Assembly (NCBI RefSeq): GCF_014193695.1
Contig: NZ_JACHZR010000002.1
Span: forward strand, 248,001 to 312,000
Reading direction: 5' to 3'
DNA length: 64,000 bases
Origin: Rhizobium sp. BK316
GTDB lineage: Bacteria; Pseudomonadota; Alphaproteobacteria; Rhizobiales; Rhizobiaceae
Part shown: piece after piece, positions 39,174 to 48,118 of the stretch
Layout of the letters: every line of letters starts with the position of its first letter
How positions within the stretch are numbered: position 1 is the first letter of the stretch
Made by a program: the position numbers and the translations under genes
Notes under the pieces: model-generated
Told to the model about the DNA's origin: nothing
What the model saw: the letters and a program-made list of their open reading frames with translations, nothing else
The model's database searches: none

Positions 39174-39175
39174 AC

Positions 39176-39210
39176 GAGAAGGCCGCGGTGGGAGGAACCG
39201 CGGCCTTCTC
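39176..39210. terminator. 14-bp perfect stem-loop between remnant and SDR gene
   Basis: GAGAAGGCCGCGGT and ACCGCGGCCTTCTC pair over 14 bases around a 7-base loop. It lies between a plus-strand remnant and the end of a minus-strand SDR gene, so it could stop transcription both ways. The flanking T run is weak. Confidence 0.6.
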
Positions 39211-39234
39211 ATATCTACGAGATAGGCTTCACCC

Positions 39235-39999
39235 TCAGGTACGAGTGATCGATACACCGCCATCGACCAGCGAAGCTGTGCCGGTGACGAAGCTTGCATC
39301 GTCGGATGCTAGGTAGAGCACGGAGCGGGCAAGCTCTTCCGGTGTTGCGACGCGCTTCAGGGCATGCAGGTTGGTGATGAAGGCCTGCTTGTCGGAGGTA
39401 TCATTCATTTCCCGATACATGTCCGTGTCCACGGCACCGGGCAGAACAGCGTTGACGCGGATATTCTGCGGGCCGTATTCGGCGGCGAGTGCCTGTGTGA
39501 GTCCGATGAGGCCGGACTTGCTGGCGGCATAGGCAGCCACACCCGGGAAGGAGAAGCTGTAGCCGATAAAGGTCGAGGTGAAAATCACCGAACCGCTGCC
39601 GTGCTTGACCATCTCCGCGATCTGATGTTTGGCGGCAAGGAAGGAGGCCGTCAGGTTGATCGCCACCGTGTCGGCAAAGCCTGCCTCCGAAACTTCTGTG
39701 CTCGGGCCGGCCTCACCGATCGTGCCGGCATTGTTGAAGGCGATGTCGAGCTTGCCGTAATTTTCGACGGCGGCTGCGACAAGCGCCTTGTGATAGTCTT
39801 CCGAGCGGACGTCGCCGGCAACGGCGACGGCATCGCCGCCCGTGGCCTTGATTTCGGCCACCAGGCTTTCAAGTTCGGCCTGGCGGCGCGCGCCGACGAC
39901 GACCTTGGCGCCTTCAGCGGCAAAGAGTTTGGCGGTAACGCGGCCGATACCCGAGCTTGCGCCGGTGACGATTGCGACCTTGTTGATCAGACGATTCAT
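39235..39999 (-). CDS. SDR family oxidoreductase (classical short-chain dehydrogenase)
   Basis: A 254-residue classical SDR. The cofactor motif is TGASSGIG, NNAG lies in the middle, and the catalytic Ser-Tyr-Lys set is in FTSTFIGYSFSFPGVAAYAASKSGLIG. The start MNRLINKVAIVTGA was chosen because GGAGATGGAAC precedes it; an upstream extension of 22 residues lacks conservation. It is divergent from a LysR regulator 125 bases away, its likely regulator. Substrate unknown. Confidence 0.92.
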   Translation of the reverse strand: MNRLINKVAIVTGASSGIGRVTAKLFAAEGAKVVVGARRQAELESLVAEIKATGGDAVAVAGDVRSEDYHKALVAAAVENYGKLDIAFNNAGTIGEAGPSTEVSEAGFADTVAINLTASFLAAKHQIAEMVKHGSGSVIFTSTFIGYSFSFPGVAAYAASKSGLIGLTQALAAEYGPQNIRVNAVLPGAVDTDMYREMNDTSDKQAFITNLHALKRVATPEELARSVLYLASDDASFVTGTASLVDGGVSITRT

Positions 40000-40124
40000 T
40001 GTTCCATCTCCTGAATTTCGGTTGGATTGGCGTGGCCGCCGGTTTCGATGAGTGGAAGATGGCATTCTTTCTTCGTTCGGATTAGTCTCCTAAATGCGGA
40101 GCTCGAATTCGGAAAAGCCGAACG

Positions 40125-41057
40125 ATGATGAAGATCGAGGGTATTACGGCTTTTGTTGCGGTGGTGGAGGCCGGATCGGTGAGCGAGGCCGCTCGACGGC
40201 TGCGGCTGTCTAAATCCGTCGTCAGCGAAAGACTGGCGGAGCTGGAGAAGACACTGAGCGCCATGCTCGTCCACCGCACCACGCGCAAGCTGACCTTGAC
40301 GGAGGATGGAGCCGCCTTTCTGGAGCGCGCCGTACGCATCGTCCGCGAAATGGAAGATGCCGAGGCCGACATGGCGGAACGCCGCGGCACTCTGTCAGGC
40401 CCGCTACGCATCGCCGCCCCCGTCACGTTCGGCCGCCTGCATCTCGGCCCAGCGCTCTATCCATTTCTGAAGGCGCACCCGCAGATCGCGCTGACGCTCG
40501 ATATGGACGACAGGCGAGTCGATCCGGCATCGGACGGATATGACGCGATCATCCGCCACGGTGCCATCGCAGACTCACGGCTGATCGCCTGGAAGCTCGC
40601 CCGCAGCCGAAGGCTGTTGGTGGCATCGCCCGATTATCTTGAGCGTCACGGAACGCCGGCTTCGCTCGCCGATCTCAACAGCCATCACGGACTTTTCTAC
40701 ACCAATCGCGGCGTCGCCGACTGGCGGTTCCAAACGGATGAAGGGGCGGTCGTCGTTCGTGCGATGCTGGGTCTCGGCATCAACAATGGCGATATGCTGC
40801 ACGATGCGGCGATGTCAGGCCTCGGCATCGCGCTTTTGCCGACCTTCATTATCGGTCCCGCAATCCGCGAGGGGCGCCTGGTCGAGATCGATGTGGGTGC
40901 CCGGCCGGAGCCGGAATTCATCTACATGGCCCATCCCGAAGGCAGAAATCCCTCGGCCAAGCTGCGCGCCATCGCCGATCATCTGAAAAAGACCTTCGGC
41001 GATCCACCCTATTGGGATCCGGCTGTCAGGATAGCAGGCTCATCAGGTTTTCGGTGA
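40125..41057 (+). CDS. LysR family transcriptional regulator
   Basis: A 310-residue LysR protein. The helix-turn-helix is ITAFVAVVEAGSVSEAARRLRLSKSVVSERLAELEKTLSA, followed by the substrate-binding domain. It is divergent from the SDR gene and probably controls it. The last 32 bases overlap the end of another LysR gene on the opposite strand. Confidence 0.92.
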   Translation: MMKIEGITAFVAVVEAGSVSEAARRLRLSKSVVSERLAELEKTLSAMLVHRTTRKLTLTEDGAAFLERAVRIVREMEDAEADMAERRGTLSGPLRIAAPVTFGRLHLGPALYPFLKAHPQIALTLDMDDRRVDPASDGYDAIIRHGAIADSRLIAWKLARSRRLLVASPDYLERHGTPASLADLNSHHGLFYTNRGVADWRFQTDEGAVVVRAMLGLGINNGDMLHDAAMSGLGIALLPTFIIGPAIREGRLVEIDVGARPEPEFIYMAHPEGRNPSAKLRAIADHLKKTFGDPPYWDPAVRIAGSSGFR

Positions 41058-41901
41058 CGGGAGAGCGCTGGCTGCGCAGCACGGCGAGCGCCAGCCGCGC
41101 CACGGCAGGCGGGCCTTCGATCGGCCGGTAGGCGACCCCTGCAAGTTTGATCTGAGAAATCGAGGCCGGGACGATCGAAACGCCGAGATCGGCGGCAACG
41201 AGATTGACGACCGAAGAAATCTGCGGCGCTTCCTGCGCCACGGTCAGCTCGAAGCCGGCCTCGCGGCAGGCGCGCACGACATCGTCATAGAGGCTGAGAC
41301 CGACAAGCCGCGGGAAGAGGATAAAGGGTTCGTTGGCCAGCAAGGCGAGCGACAGCATTCTGTGTTTTGCAAGCGGATGGCCGGCGGGCAGGGCGACGAC
41401 CATCGGCTCGTCCGGCAGGCGCTTCAGCCTGATGCCATCGGGATCGCTGAGGCCAGGACGCATGAAGGTCGCATCCAGCTCGCCGCGCTCCAGCTTCTGC
41501 ATCAGCCCCAGCGTATTCATCTCCGTCAGTGACAGGCGCACTTCGGGCCAGCGGGCGCGAAAGCGGCGGATCGTGGTGCTGACTAGGGAATTGAAGGCGG
41601 AGGAGGCGGTAAAACCGAGCGACAGCCGGCCGGTCTCGCCGCGATTGGCGCTTTGAGCCGCAAGCCGCGCCTTCTCGGCCGCCGCAAGCGATGCCTTCGC
41701 CTCCGGAAGGAAGGCCGTACCGGCGACCGTCAACTCCGCTCCATGCGGCACGCGATGGAAGAGCATCACCCCGATTTCGGCCTCAAGATCGCGGATCTGC
41801 TGGCTGAGTGGCGGCTGGCCGATGCCGAGGCGCGCGGCTGCCCGCGTGAAATTGCCCTCTTCGGCGACCGCCAGAAAATATCGGATATGCCGCAGCTCCA
41901 T
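41026..41901 (-). CDS. LysR family transcriptional regulator
   Basis: A 291-residue LysR protein starting MELRHIRYFLAVAEEGNFTRAAARLGIGQPPLSQQIRDLEAEIG, an HTH of the CbnR/CatR-like group. The start was chosen for the GGAGATAGCG site upstream. It is divergent from an MFS transporter gene 91 bases away and probably regulates it. Its 3' end overlaps the convergent LysR gene. Confidence 0.92.
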   Translation of the reverse strand: MELRHIRYFLAVAEEGNFTRAAARLGIGQPPLSQQIRDLEAEIGVMLFHRVPHGAELTVAGTAFLPEAKASLAAAEKARLAAQSANRGETGRLSLGFTASSAFNSLVSTTIRRFRARWPEVRLSLTEMNTLGLMQKLERGELDATFMRPGLSDPDGIRLKRLPDEPMVVALPAGHPLAKHRMLSLALLANEPFILFPRLVGLSLYDDVVRACREAGFELTVAQEAPQISSVVNLVAADLGVSIVPASISQIKLAGVAYRPIEGPPAVARLALAVLRSQRSPVTENLMSLLS

Positions 41902-41992
41902 CGCTATCTCCAAAACCTATCAAGATCGCCAGTTTCATATATTGGACAAATGGAGGCGCCTTGACTAGATCGGAAGCAGGAAGGAATGACTC

Positions 41993-43246
41993 ATGTCCGA
42001 CTCTGCAATCCAAGACGTCGCCAGCCTGCAAACAGCCGAGGAGACCCAGGCAAGACACTATCTGACACGCGGCACCGGCGCCTATCGCCGTGCCAGCCTG
42101 GCGCTCTTCCTTTCCGGCTTCGCTACCTTCTCGCTGCTCTATTGCGTGCAGCCGCTGCTGCCGATCTTCGCGCAGGAATTTGCCGTCAGCCCGGCCGAAA
42201 GCTCGCTGTCGCTGTCGCTCGCCACGGGCTTCCTGGCAATCGCCATCGTCTGCGCTGCAGCCGTCTCGGAGGGGCTTGGCAGGCGCAGTCTGATGTCGAT
42301 TTCGCTGGTCGGAGCTGCCGTGCTGACGATCGCCACCGCTTTTGCGCCAAGCTGGCATCTGTTGCTGGTTATCCGCGCGCTGCAGGGCTTCGTGCTTGGC
42401 GGTGTGCCAGCCGTCGCCATGGCCTATCTTGCAGAAGAAATCGATCCGCGCGGCCTTGGCGCCACGATGGGCCTCTATGTCGGTGGCACGGCTTTCGGCG
42501 GCATGTCGGGCCGCGTGCTGACGGGGATCTTCGCGGAATATCTCTCCTGGCGGCCGGCCATATTCCTGATCGGCGCCATCGGCCTTGCTGCGGCCATCGG
42601 CTTTATCGCGCTGCTGCCGCCCTCACGCAATTTCGTGCGTCGCGCAGGCTTCGATCCGCAGTTCCATCTGAAGGCCTGGCTCGGGCATCTCGGCAATCCG
42701 GCGCTGCCCTTCATCTTCGCCATCGCTTTCTTCGCGATGGGCTCCTTCGTGACGATGTACAATTACGCCGGCTTCCGCCTCGTCGCGCCACCCTATGAGC
42801 TCAACCAGACCGAACTCGGCCTGATCTTCACCGTCTATCTCTTCGGTATCGGTGCGTCCTCGATCGGCGGCATCCTCGGCGACCGCCTCGGCCACTTCAC
42901 CGTGCTGCTGGCGGGCATCGTCATCACAGCAGCAGGCTGCGCGTTGACGCTCTCGGCATCCCTGCCGCTCATCATCCTCGGCATCATCGTGCTGACGAGC
43001 GGTTTCTTCATGACGCATTCTGTAGCCAGCGGTCTCGTCGGCAAGCTCGCCGTCGGCACCAAAGGACACGCCTCCTCGCTCTACATGCTCGCCTATTACA
43101 TCGGCTCCAGCGTCATTGGCTCGGCAGGCGGCTGGTTCTGGGCGATGGAGGGATGGGCCGCGGTCGTGGTCTTCACGCTCATCCTAATGGCGTCGGCTTT
43201 TCTCTCTGCACTGGCCGCGCGCCGGCTTGCCCGGCGCCCGCCTTGA
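41993..43246 (+). CDS. MFS transporter (YnfM-like)
   Basis: A 417-residue membrane protein with about twelve hydrophobic segments and a 30-residue soluble N-terminus. The segment YRRASLALFLSGFATFSLLYCVQPLLPIFAQEF is typical of the YnfM/arabinose-efflux group. It is divergent from a LysR gene, suggesting inducible export. The substrate is unknown. Confidence 0.88.
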   Translation: MSDSAIQDVASLQTAEETQARHYLTRGTGAYRRASLALFLSGFATFSLLYCVQPLLPIFAQEFAVSPAESSLSLSLATGFLAIAIVCAAAVSEGLGRRSLMSISLVGAAVLTIATAFAPSWHLLLVIRALQGFVLGGVPAVAMAYLAEEIDPRGLGATMGLYVGGTAFGGMSGRVLTGIFAEYLSWRPAIFLIGAIGLAAAIGFIALLPPSRNFVRRAGFDPQFHLKAWLGHLGNPALPFIFAIAFFAMGSFVTMYNYAGFRLVAPPYELNQTELGLIFTVYLFGIGASSIGGILGDRLGHFTVLLAGIVITAAGCALTLSASLPLIILGIIVLTSGFFMTHSVASGLVGKLAVGTKGHASSLYMLAYYIGSSVIGSAGGWFWAMEGWAAVVVFTLILMASAFLSALAARRLARRPP

Positions 43247-43267
43247 CTTCCGGTTCACGATCATTAA

Positions 43268-43285
43268 TTTAACCGATAGGTTAAA
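43268..43285. promoter_or_regulatory. palindrome TTTAACC-GATA-GGTTAAA upstream of GFA gene
   Basis: Seven-base arms TTTAACC and GGTTAAA flank GATA, 19 bases before the GTG start of the GFA gene. Similar AACCGAT-type palindromes occur before ArsR/SRPBCC genes, so an ArsR-like repressor is one candidate, but no regulator gene is adjacent. Confidence 0.5.
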
Positions 43286-43304
43286 TATCATTCGGAGGAA
43301 TATC

Positions 43305-43706
43305 GTGAAGAAAACCTATCATGGAAGCTGCCACTGCGGCGCCGTCGCCTATGAGGCCGGGTTCGACCTCTCGGCCGGCACCTTCAAATGCAATTGCTCC
43401 GTCTGCCGCAAGAAACGCAGTTGGCTGGCGATCGTGCAGCCAAATGATTTTCGGTTGGTCTCAGGCAGGGACCATTTGCGCGAATATCTCTTCGGCTCCG
43501 GCTCGATCCATCACCTCTTCTGCGAGACCTGCGGCGTGAGCTCCTTCGCTCGCAACGACAACGAGACCATCGGCCCCTTTATCGCCGTCGCAATCAACTG
43601 CCTCGACGATGCAGATGCCGAAGAACTTGCCGCGGCACCCATCGCCTATTTCGACGGTCTGAATGACCGTTACGACGCAGCACCCACCGAAATAAGGCAT
43701 CTCTGA
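43305..43706 (+). CDS. GFA (glutathione-dependent formaldehyde-activating) family protein
   Basis: A 133-residue zinc protein of the GFA family. The start is GTG with GGAGGA five bases upstream. Zinc ligands are seen as SCHCGAV, CNCSVCRKK and CETCGV. The founding member speeds S-hydroxymethylglutathione formation, but most members have no proven role. It lies just after the MFS gene and is convergent with the HutU-like gene. Confidence 0.85.
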   Translation: MKKTYHGSCHCGAVAYEAGFDLSAGTFKCNCSVCRKKRSWLAIVQPNDFRLVSGRDHLREYLFGSGSIHHLFCETCGVSSFARNDNETIGPFIAVAINCLDDADAEELAAAPIAYFDGLNDRYDAAPTEIRHL

Positions 43707-43717
43707 GCGGGTGGCAT

Positions 43718-45379
43718 TCAGCCAAGCCGGATATAGGGCACGTCCTTCTTCGCCACTTCGTCCAGTGCCTCGTCGTAGCCGGCGTCGGCATAACGCATGA
43801 CGCCGAGCGCCGTATCGTTGGTCAGTGCGTGGTCGAGACGTTCGTCGGCGGCTTCGGATCCGTCGGCAACGACGGTCACGCCGCAGCTCGTCATGTAACC
43901 GGCATAACCGCCGCCGCCCGAATGGACGACGACAAGGTCGGCCATCGAGGAGCAGAGCATCATCGCATCGATGAGCGGCCAGTCGGCAATGGCGTCCGAG
44001 CCATCCTTCATGCGCTCCGTCATGATATTCGGATGCGCCATCGCACCGGCATCGAGATGGTCGCGGGAGAAGGCGACGGGACCCTTGAGCTCGCCATTCG
44101 CAACCAGTTCGTTGACGCGCCGGGCCAGCGCCGTGCGCTCACCGTGACCCAGCCAGGCAATGCGCGCCGGCAATCCTTCGAAGGGAATATGCTCGCGCGC
44201 CAGCCGGATCCAGTTGGTGATGATCTTGTTGTCAGGGAACATCTCCAAGAGCAGATCGTCGATCTGCGCGATATCGCTTTCTTCGCCCGACAGCGCCATC
44301 CAGCGGAAGGGGCCGATCGCGCGGGCAAAGAGCGGGCGGAGATACGCTTCCGTGAAGATCGGAATGTCGAAGGCATTGGTAACGCCGCCCTCGCGGGCCT
44401 GGGTGCGGATGAGATTGCCGTTGTCGAAGACTTCCGATCCGCGCTTCTGGAACTCCAGCATGGCAGTCACATGCTCGACGATCGAGGTGCGGCTCGCGGC
44501 CATAAGCTGGCCCTGGCCCTCGTCACGCAGGCCCTTCACCTGATCGAGGCTCATGCCCTTCGGCACATAGCCATAGACGAGATCATGGGCCGAGGTCTGA
44601 TCGGTGACGATATCGGGCACGATGCCGCGCCGGGCGATCTCTGGATAGATTTCCGCCGCATTGCCGACAAGCCCGACGGACAACGCGCGCTTTTCCTTGA
44701 CGGCTGCATCGATCATCGCGAGCGCTCCGTCGAGATTAGGGGCTATTTCCTGCAGATAGCCGATCTGCTGACGCTTGCGGGCGCGCTCCGCATCGATGTC
44801 GACGCAGAGGATCGCAGCCCCCGCCATGCGGCCGGCGAGCGGCTGCGCACCCCCCATGCCGCCGAGCCCCGCCGTCAGCACGAAGCGGCCATGGAGATCA
44901 CCGCCGAAGCGCCGTTCGGCGATGCGCATGAAGATTTCATAGGTGCCCTGAATGACCCCCTGGCTGCCGATATATTGCCAGGCGCCGGCCGTCAGCCCGC
45001 CCCAGCAGATCAGCCCCTTGCGCTGCAATTCGTAAAAGACCTCGGCCTTCGCCCACTGGCCGACGATGTTGCAATTCGCCATGATGACGAGCGGCGCCTT
45101 GGCATGGGTCTTCACGAGGCCGATCGGCTTGCCGGACTGGATCAGTAGCGTCTGGTCCTCGTCCATCTCGGTGAGAGCCTTGACGATGCCCCGATGCGCC
45201 GGCCAGTTGCGCGCCGCCTTGCCGAGCGCGGCATAAACAACGAGATTGTCAGGATCCTCGCCGACCGAGAGCACATTTTCCAGAAGCCGCAGCAGCGCTT
45301 CCTGCCGCCAGCCCTTGGCGCGCAACTCCGGCCCGCCGGGAATCGGAAATTTCGGATGGCGTGGATTGGCCTTCGGCAT
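43718..45379 (-). CDS. urocanate hydratase family protein, atypical active site
   Basis: A 553-residue protein with the full length and NAD-binding layout of HutU, including SGKPIGLVKTHAKAPLVIMANCNIVGQWA and LTAGLGGMGGAQPLAGRMAGA. The start MPKANPRHPKFPIPGGP follows GAGGAA. The urocanase signature, normally FQGLPARICW, reads FEGLPARIAW, so the catalytic-region Cys is Ala408, and HHGGG reads HSGGG (near residue 487). It is therefore unlikely to be an ordinary urocanase; a thiourocanate or substituted urocanate hydratase fits the neighbours better. It is last in the 51.1-43.7 kb cluster. Confidence 0.9.
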   Translation of the reverse strand: MPKANPRHPKFPIPGGPELRAKGWRQEALLRLLENVLSVGEDPDNLVVYAALGKAARNWPAHRGIVKALTEMDEDQTLLIQSGKPIGLVKTHAKAPLVIMANCNIVGQWAKAEVFYELQRKGLICWGGLTAGAWQYIGSQGVIQGTYEIFMRIAERRFGGDLHGRFVLTAGLGGMGGAQPLAGRMAGAAILCVDIDAERARKRQQIGYLQEIAPNLDGALAMIDAAVKEKRALSVGLVGNAAEIYPEIARRGIVPDIVTDQTSAHDLVYGYVPKGMSLDQVKGLRDEGQGQLMAASRTSIVEHVTAMLEFQKRGSEVFDNGNLIRTQAREGGVTNAFDIPIFTEAYLRPLFARAIGPFRWMALSGEESDIAQIDDLLLEMFPDNKIITNWIRLAREHIPFEGLPARIAWLGHGERTALARRVNELVANGELKGPVAFSRDHLDAGAMAHPNIMTERMKDGSDAIADWPLIDAMMLCSSMADLVVVHSGGGGYAGYMTSCGVTVVADGSEAADERLDHALTNDTALGVMRYADAGYDEALDEVAKKDVPYIRLG

Positions 45380-45426
45380 CTTGGGTTCCTCGTTTTTCGT
45401 CGTCGGCGCATACAGCACCGGCAATT

Positions 45427-45756
45427 TCACTTAGCTGGCATCGGTTCCACATAAGCGAGTGCCGCATCGATGAGACGCCGTCTCATGGCATCGTCGCCAT
45501 AGACATCGGCATTGGCGCGCACCCAGCCATGCATGATCCGCTCGCCTGACAGCATCTGGATCACGCCGGGCAGAGCGAGCGCCCAGCCGTCATTGCCCTT
45601 GCCGAGACGGAGAAGCATGCCGTCCTGGCGTGCGCAGCAGAGCAGGTTGCCGTTAAGCATGAAGGCCCAGCCGCCGAACATGGATTTTTCGGTCAGCCCC
45701 GGCCGATCGCCGAGCTCCTCGCGCATCAGTTCTTCCAGGCCGGGATCGCGTGCCAT
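45427..45756 (-). CDS. TfoX/Sxy N-terminal domain family protein
   Basis: A 109-residue protein made of a single TfoX N-terminal domain (MARDPGLEELMREELGDRPGLTEKSMFGGWAFMLNGNLLCCAR). Sxy/TfoX proteins help switch on competence genes in gamma-proteobacteria; stand-alone domains elsewhere have no proven role. It lies three bases after DUF917 and 48 bases before the HutU-like gene, so it is within the catabolic operon, possibly as a passenger. Confidence 0.85.
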   Translation of the reverse strand: MARDPGLEELMREELGDRPGLTEKSMFGGWAFMLNGNLLCCARQDGMLLRLGKGNDGWALALPGVIQMLSGERIMHGWVRANADVYGDDAMRRRLIDAALAYVEPMPAK

Positions 45757-45759
45757 GCC

Positions 45760-46857
45760 TCAGGCCCTCGTCTCCAATGCATAGCGCGCGATCTCGATGC
45801 CCATCGCCTTTTCGACGGACGGATAGACGGTCGGGTCGAGCACGCTGGCCGAGAGCGGAATGATGTCCTTCGGCACGTGTAGAATGAAGACATGCATGCC
45901 GCCCTTGAGCTGGCCGACGGAGAGCGGTTCGCCTTCCTCGGAGAGCGTGGTAATGACGGCCGGGAAGGTTGCGACACGCGTGCCGCCGGCATCATCGACA
46001 GCCATATATTCGTTCATCACATGCAGGGTCACGGCCTTGTCGCCGGCACCGACTGTGATCGTGCCGATATCGAAGGCTTCCTTCGTGTAGACCACATCCT
46101 TCCTGGTGATCGTACCCTCAGCCAGGATATGGCCGCCCGTCGTCTTGCAGATCGCGTCGATAACAGCCGATCCGCCGCGTTTTTCAGCCTCGATGATCGC
46201 TTCGCCGAGCTTCAGCGCCATCGAGATGCCGCCAAGCGCCGCATTCTTGCGGACATAGGAAGCTCGCAGCGGATTGCGGCAGCTGGCGATGAAGCCACCC
46301 GACTGATCAGCGGCCGCGCGCAGCACCGGCGAGATTTTCGCAGTCGCACCCTTGACGACCAACTCGATGTAACGGCTTTCGGATCGATTGCCGCCGACGG
46401 CCGTTTGGATCATCTGCTCCGGCGAACCCGCCATGCCGATCGACCCCATGTCGCCGGTCGGATGCGCGCGGATATCGCCGACCGCATCGACGACCTTGGT
46501 GCCGAGGATGGCCGAAGGCAGCCAGCCGTTCAGCGTCGAGGACTTGCCGTTCTGGCCGATGATGAGGCCGGAGAGCTTTTCGCCGAGCGCCTCCTGCAGA
46601 AGCTGCACGGCTTTCACATAATCGATACCCTGCATTTCCCAGGGCGTGGTGGAGGCCGGCGCACCGATTGCTGCCGCCGTCGCGACCCAGTCGCTATCGC
46701 CAAGTTCTTCGATGGAGACGAGCTCAGGCTTGCCGATGTTGACGGCGGCATAGCCGAGCATCCGGCCGTGATCGGCCCAGCCGCCACCGCCGGCGGCATA
46801 GACGGAACCGCCCTTGACGGCAGCTTCCACGTCCTTCTCAACCAATATGCGTCCCAT
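45760..46857 (-). CDS. DUF917 (S-methyl-thiohydantoin desulfurase-type) protein
   Basis: A 365-residue member of the DUF917 family, which Pfam now names S-Me-THD after S-methyl-thiohydantoin desulfurase. It starts MGRILVEKDVEAAVKGGSVYAAGGGGWADHGRML. It overlaps the end of the M20 hydrolase gene by 20 bases. In the family, the enzyme removes a methylthio (or thio) group from a thiohydantoin, giving a hydantoin. Here it would sit between a HutU-like hydratase and a hydantoinase. Family knowledge is recalled, not checked. Confidence 0.88.
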   Translation of the reverse strand: MGRILVEKDVEAAVKGGSVYAAGGGGWADHGRMLGYAAVNIGKPELVSIEELGDSDWVATAAAIGAPASTTPWEMQGIDYVKAVQLLQEALGEKLSGLIIGQNGKSSTLNGWLPSAILGTKVVDAVGDIRAHPTGDMGSIGMAGSPEQMIQTAVGGNRSESRYIELVVKGATAKISPVLRAAADQSGGFIASCRNPLRASYVRKNAALGGISMALKLGEAIIEAEKRGGSAVIDAICKTTGGHILAEGTITRKDVVYTKEAFDIGTITVGAGDKAVTLHVMNEYMAVDDAGGTRVATFPAVITTLSEEGEPLSVGQLKGGMHVFILHVPKDIIPLSASVLDPTVYPSVEKAMGIEIARYALETRA

Positions 46858-48118
46858 CGCCCTTCTCCCTGATCAAGTTCCGATCCATCTCGCGCACCGC
46901 TTCGAAAAGCACCGCGGCGCCGAGTGCTATGTCGTCATTTTCAGCCCATTCATCCGGCGAATGGCTGCGGCCTTCCCTGCAGGGCACGAAGATCATCGCA
47001 GCCGGCGCCATGCGGGCGATCCAGGCCGTATCGTGGCCGGCGCCTGATGCCATGAAGCGGTGTTTGGCGCCGACCGTCTCACAGGCGCGCTCCAGCGTGG
47101 AAAGCAGGCCCTTATCAGCAGGTGTCGGGAGATTGTCGGAGATGCGGTTGGGGGGCGCGATCGTCACGCCGAAGGCCAAAGCAAGCTTTTGCGTATGGCC
47201 GTCCAGCCAGTGGCAGAAGGCCTCCATGTCGGCGCGGATTTCGGCCCGTCCATCGATCAGCAATACGACGCGGGAAGGAACGACGTTGGCGGCATTCGGC
47301 TCGATGCGAAATTCACCGACGGTTGCCGCAAAATGACCGGGTGTCCTGGCAAGTTCGCTGGCGGCATTGCGGATATCGAGGACGAGCTGCGAAGCGGCAA
47401 CCAATGCATCGGCGCGCGATTCCATCGGCGTCGTGCCGGCATGATCAGCACGACCCTCGACGGTGATTTCGATGCGGGTAATGCCTGATATCGCCGTGAC
47501 GATGCCGATATCCTGGTGTTCGGTCTCAAGGACGGGGCCTTGCTCGATGTGCAGTTCGAGAAACCCGGCAATATCGGGCTTGTTCTCGTGGGTCAGTATG
47601 CCCGGCGACCCACCGACCTCGGCAATCGCTTCGGCAAGATCACGCCCCTCCACCGTGCGGGAAAGCCACGCCTGAGGCAATTGCCCCGTCATGCCGCGGC
47701 TGCCGATGCAGGAGACCCCGAAAATGCTGACTTCCTCGGCCAGGAAGTCGACGATCTCCAGATCATGGTCGAGGCGTATTTCCTTTTCCCGCAGCGCCCG
47801 CGCCACCTCCAACGCTGCAGCAACGCCGGCAATGCCGTCAAAACGTCCGCCATCCGGCACGGTGTCGGAATGCGAGCCGAGCATGAGGACGCCGGAGCCG
47901 GGTTTTAAGCCTTCCCGCCGGCCGATCAGGTTGCCGGAGGCATCGATGCGGGTATCCAGGCCGATCGCCCGCATGCGTGCCTCGAGATAGGCGCGGCCTT
48001 CGAGAAAGAGCGGAGAAAAAGCCCGTCGCGTCCAGGGATGCCCCGGCTCGGTGATGGTGGAAAGGGCTTCGATATCCTCGGCGATCCGGCCGGGATTGAC
48101 GGGCAGGTTGCGGCTCAT
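46838..48118 (-). CDS. M20 family Zn-dependent hydrolase (N-carbamoyl-amino-acid amidohydrolase type)
   Basis: A 426-residue amidohydrolase of the hydantoinase/carbamoylase group. Metal ligands lie in GSHSDTVPDGGRFDGIAGV, LAEEVSIFGVSCIGSRG, HIEQGPVLE and SGAGHDTAWIA. The start overlaps the upstream amidohydrolase stop by four bases (ATGA); a longer frame overlaps that gene further and is rejected. The family opens N-carbamoyl amino acids or allantoate; with the hydantoinase next to it, N-carbamoyl-glutamate is a plausible substrate. Confidence 0.9.
   Translation of the reverse strand: MSRNLPVNPGRIAEDIEALSTITEPGHPWTRRAFSPLFLEGRAYLEARMRAIGLDTRIDASGNLIGRREGLKPGSGVLMLGSHSDTVPDGGRFDGIAGVAAALEVARALREKEIRLDHDLEIVDFLAEEVSIFGVSCIGSRGMTGQLPQAWLSRTVEGRDLAEAIAEVGGSPGILTHENKPDIAGFLELHIEQGPVLETEHQDIGIVTAISGITRIEITVEGRADHAGTTPMESRADALVAASQLVLDIRNAASELARTPGHFAATVGEFRIEPNAANVVPSRVVLLIDGRAEIRADMEAFCHWLDGHTQKLALAFGVTIAPPNRISDNLPTPADKGLLSTLERACETVGAKHRFMASGAGHDTAWIARMAPAAMIFVPCREGRSHSPDEWAENDDIALGAAVLFEAVREMDRNLIREKGDGTHIG

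Noticed and set aside
43829..45148. A 439-codon plus-strand frame across the HutU-like gene
   Set aside because: Antisense to a gene with clear urocanase-family features and with composition-driven sequence; no recognisable motif.
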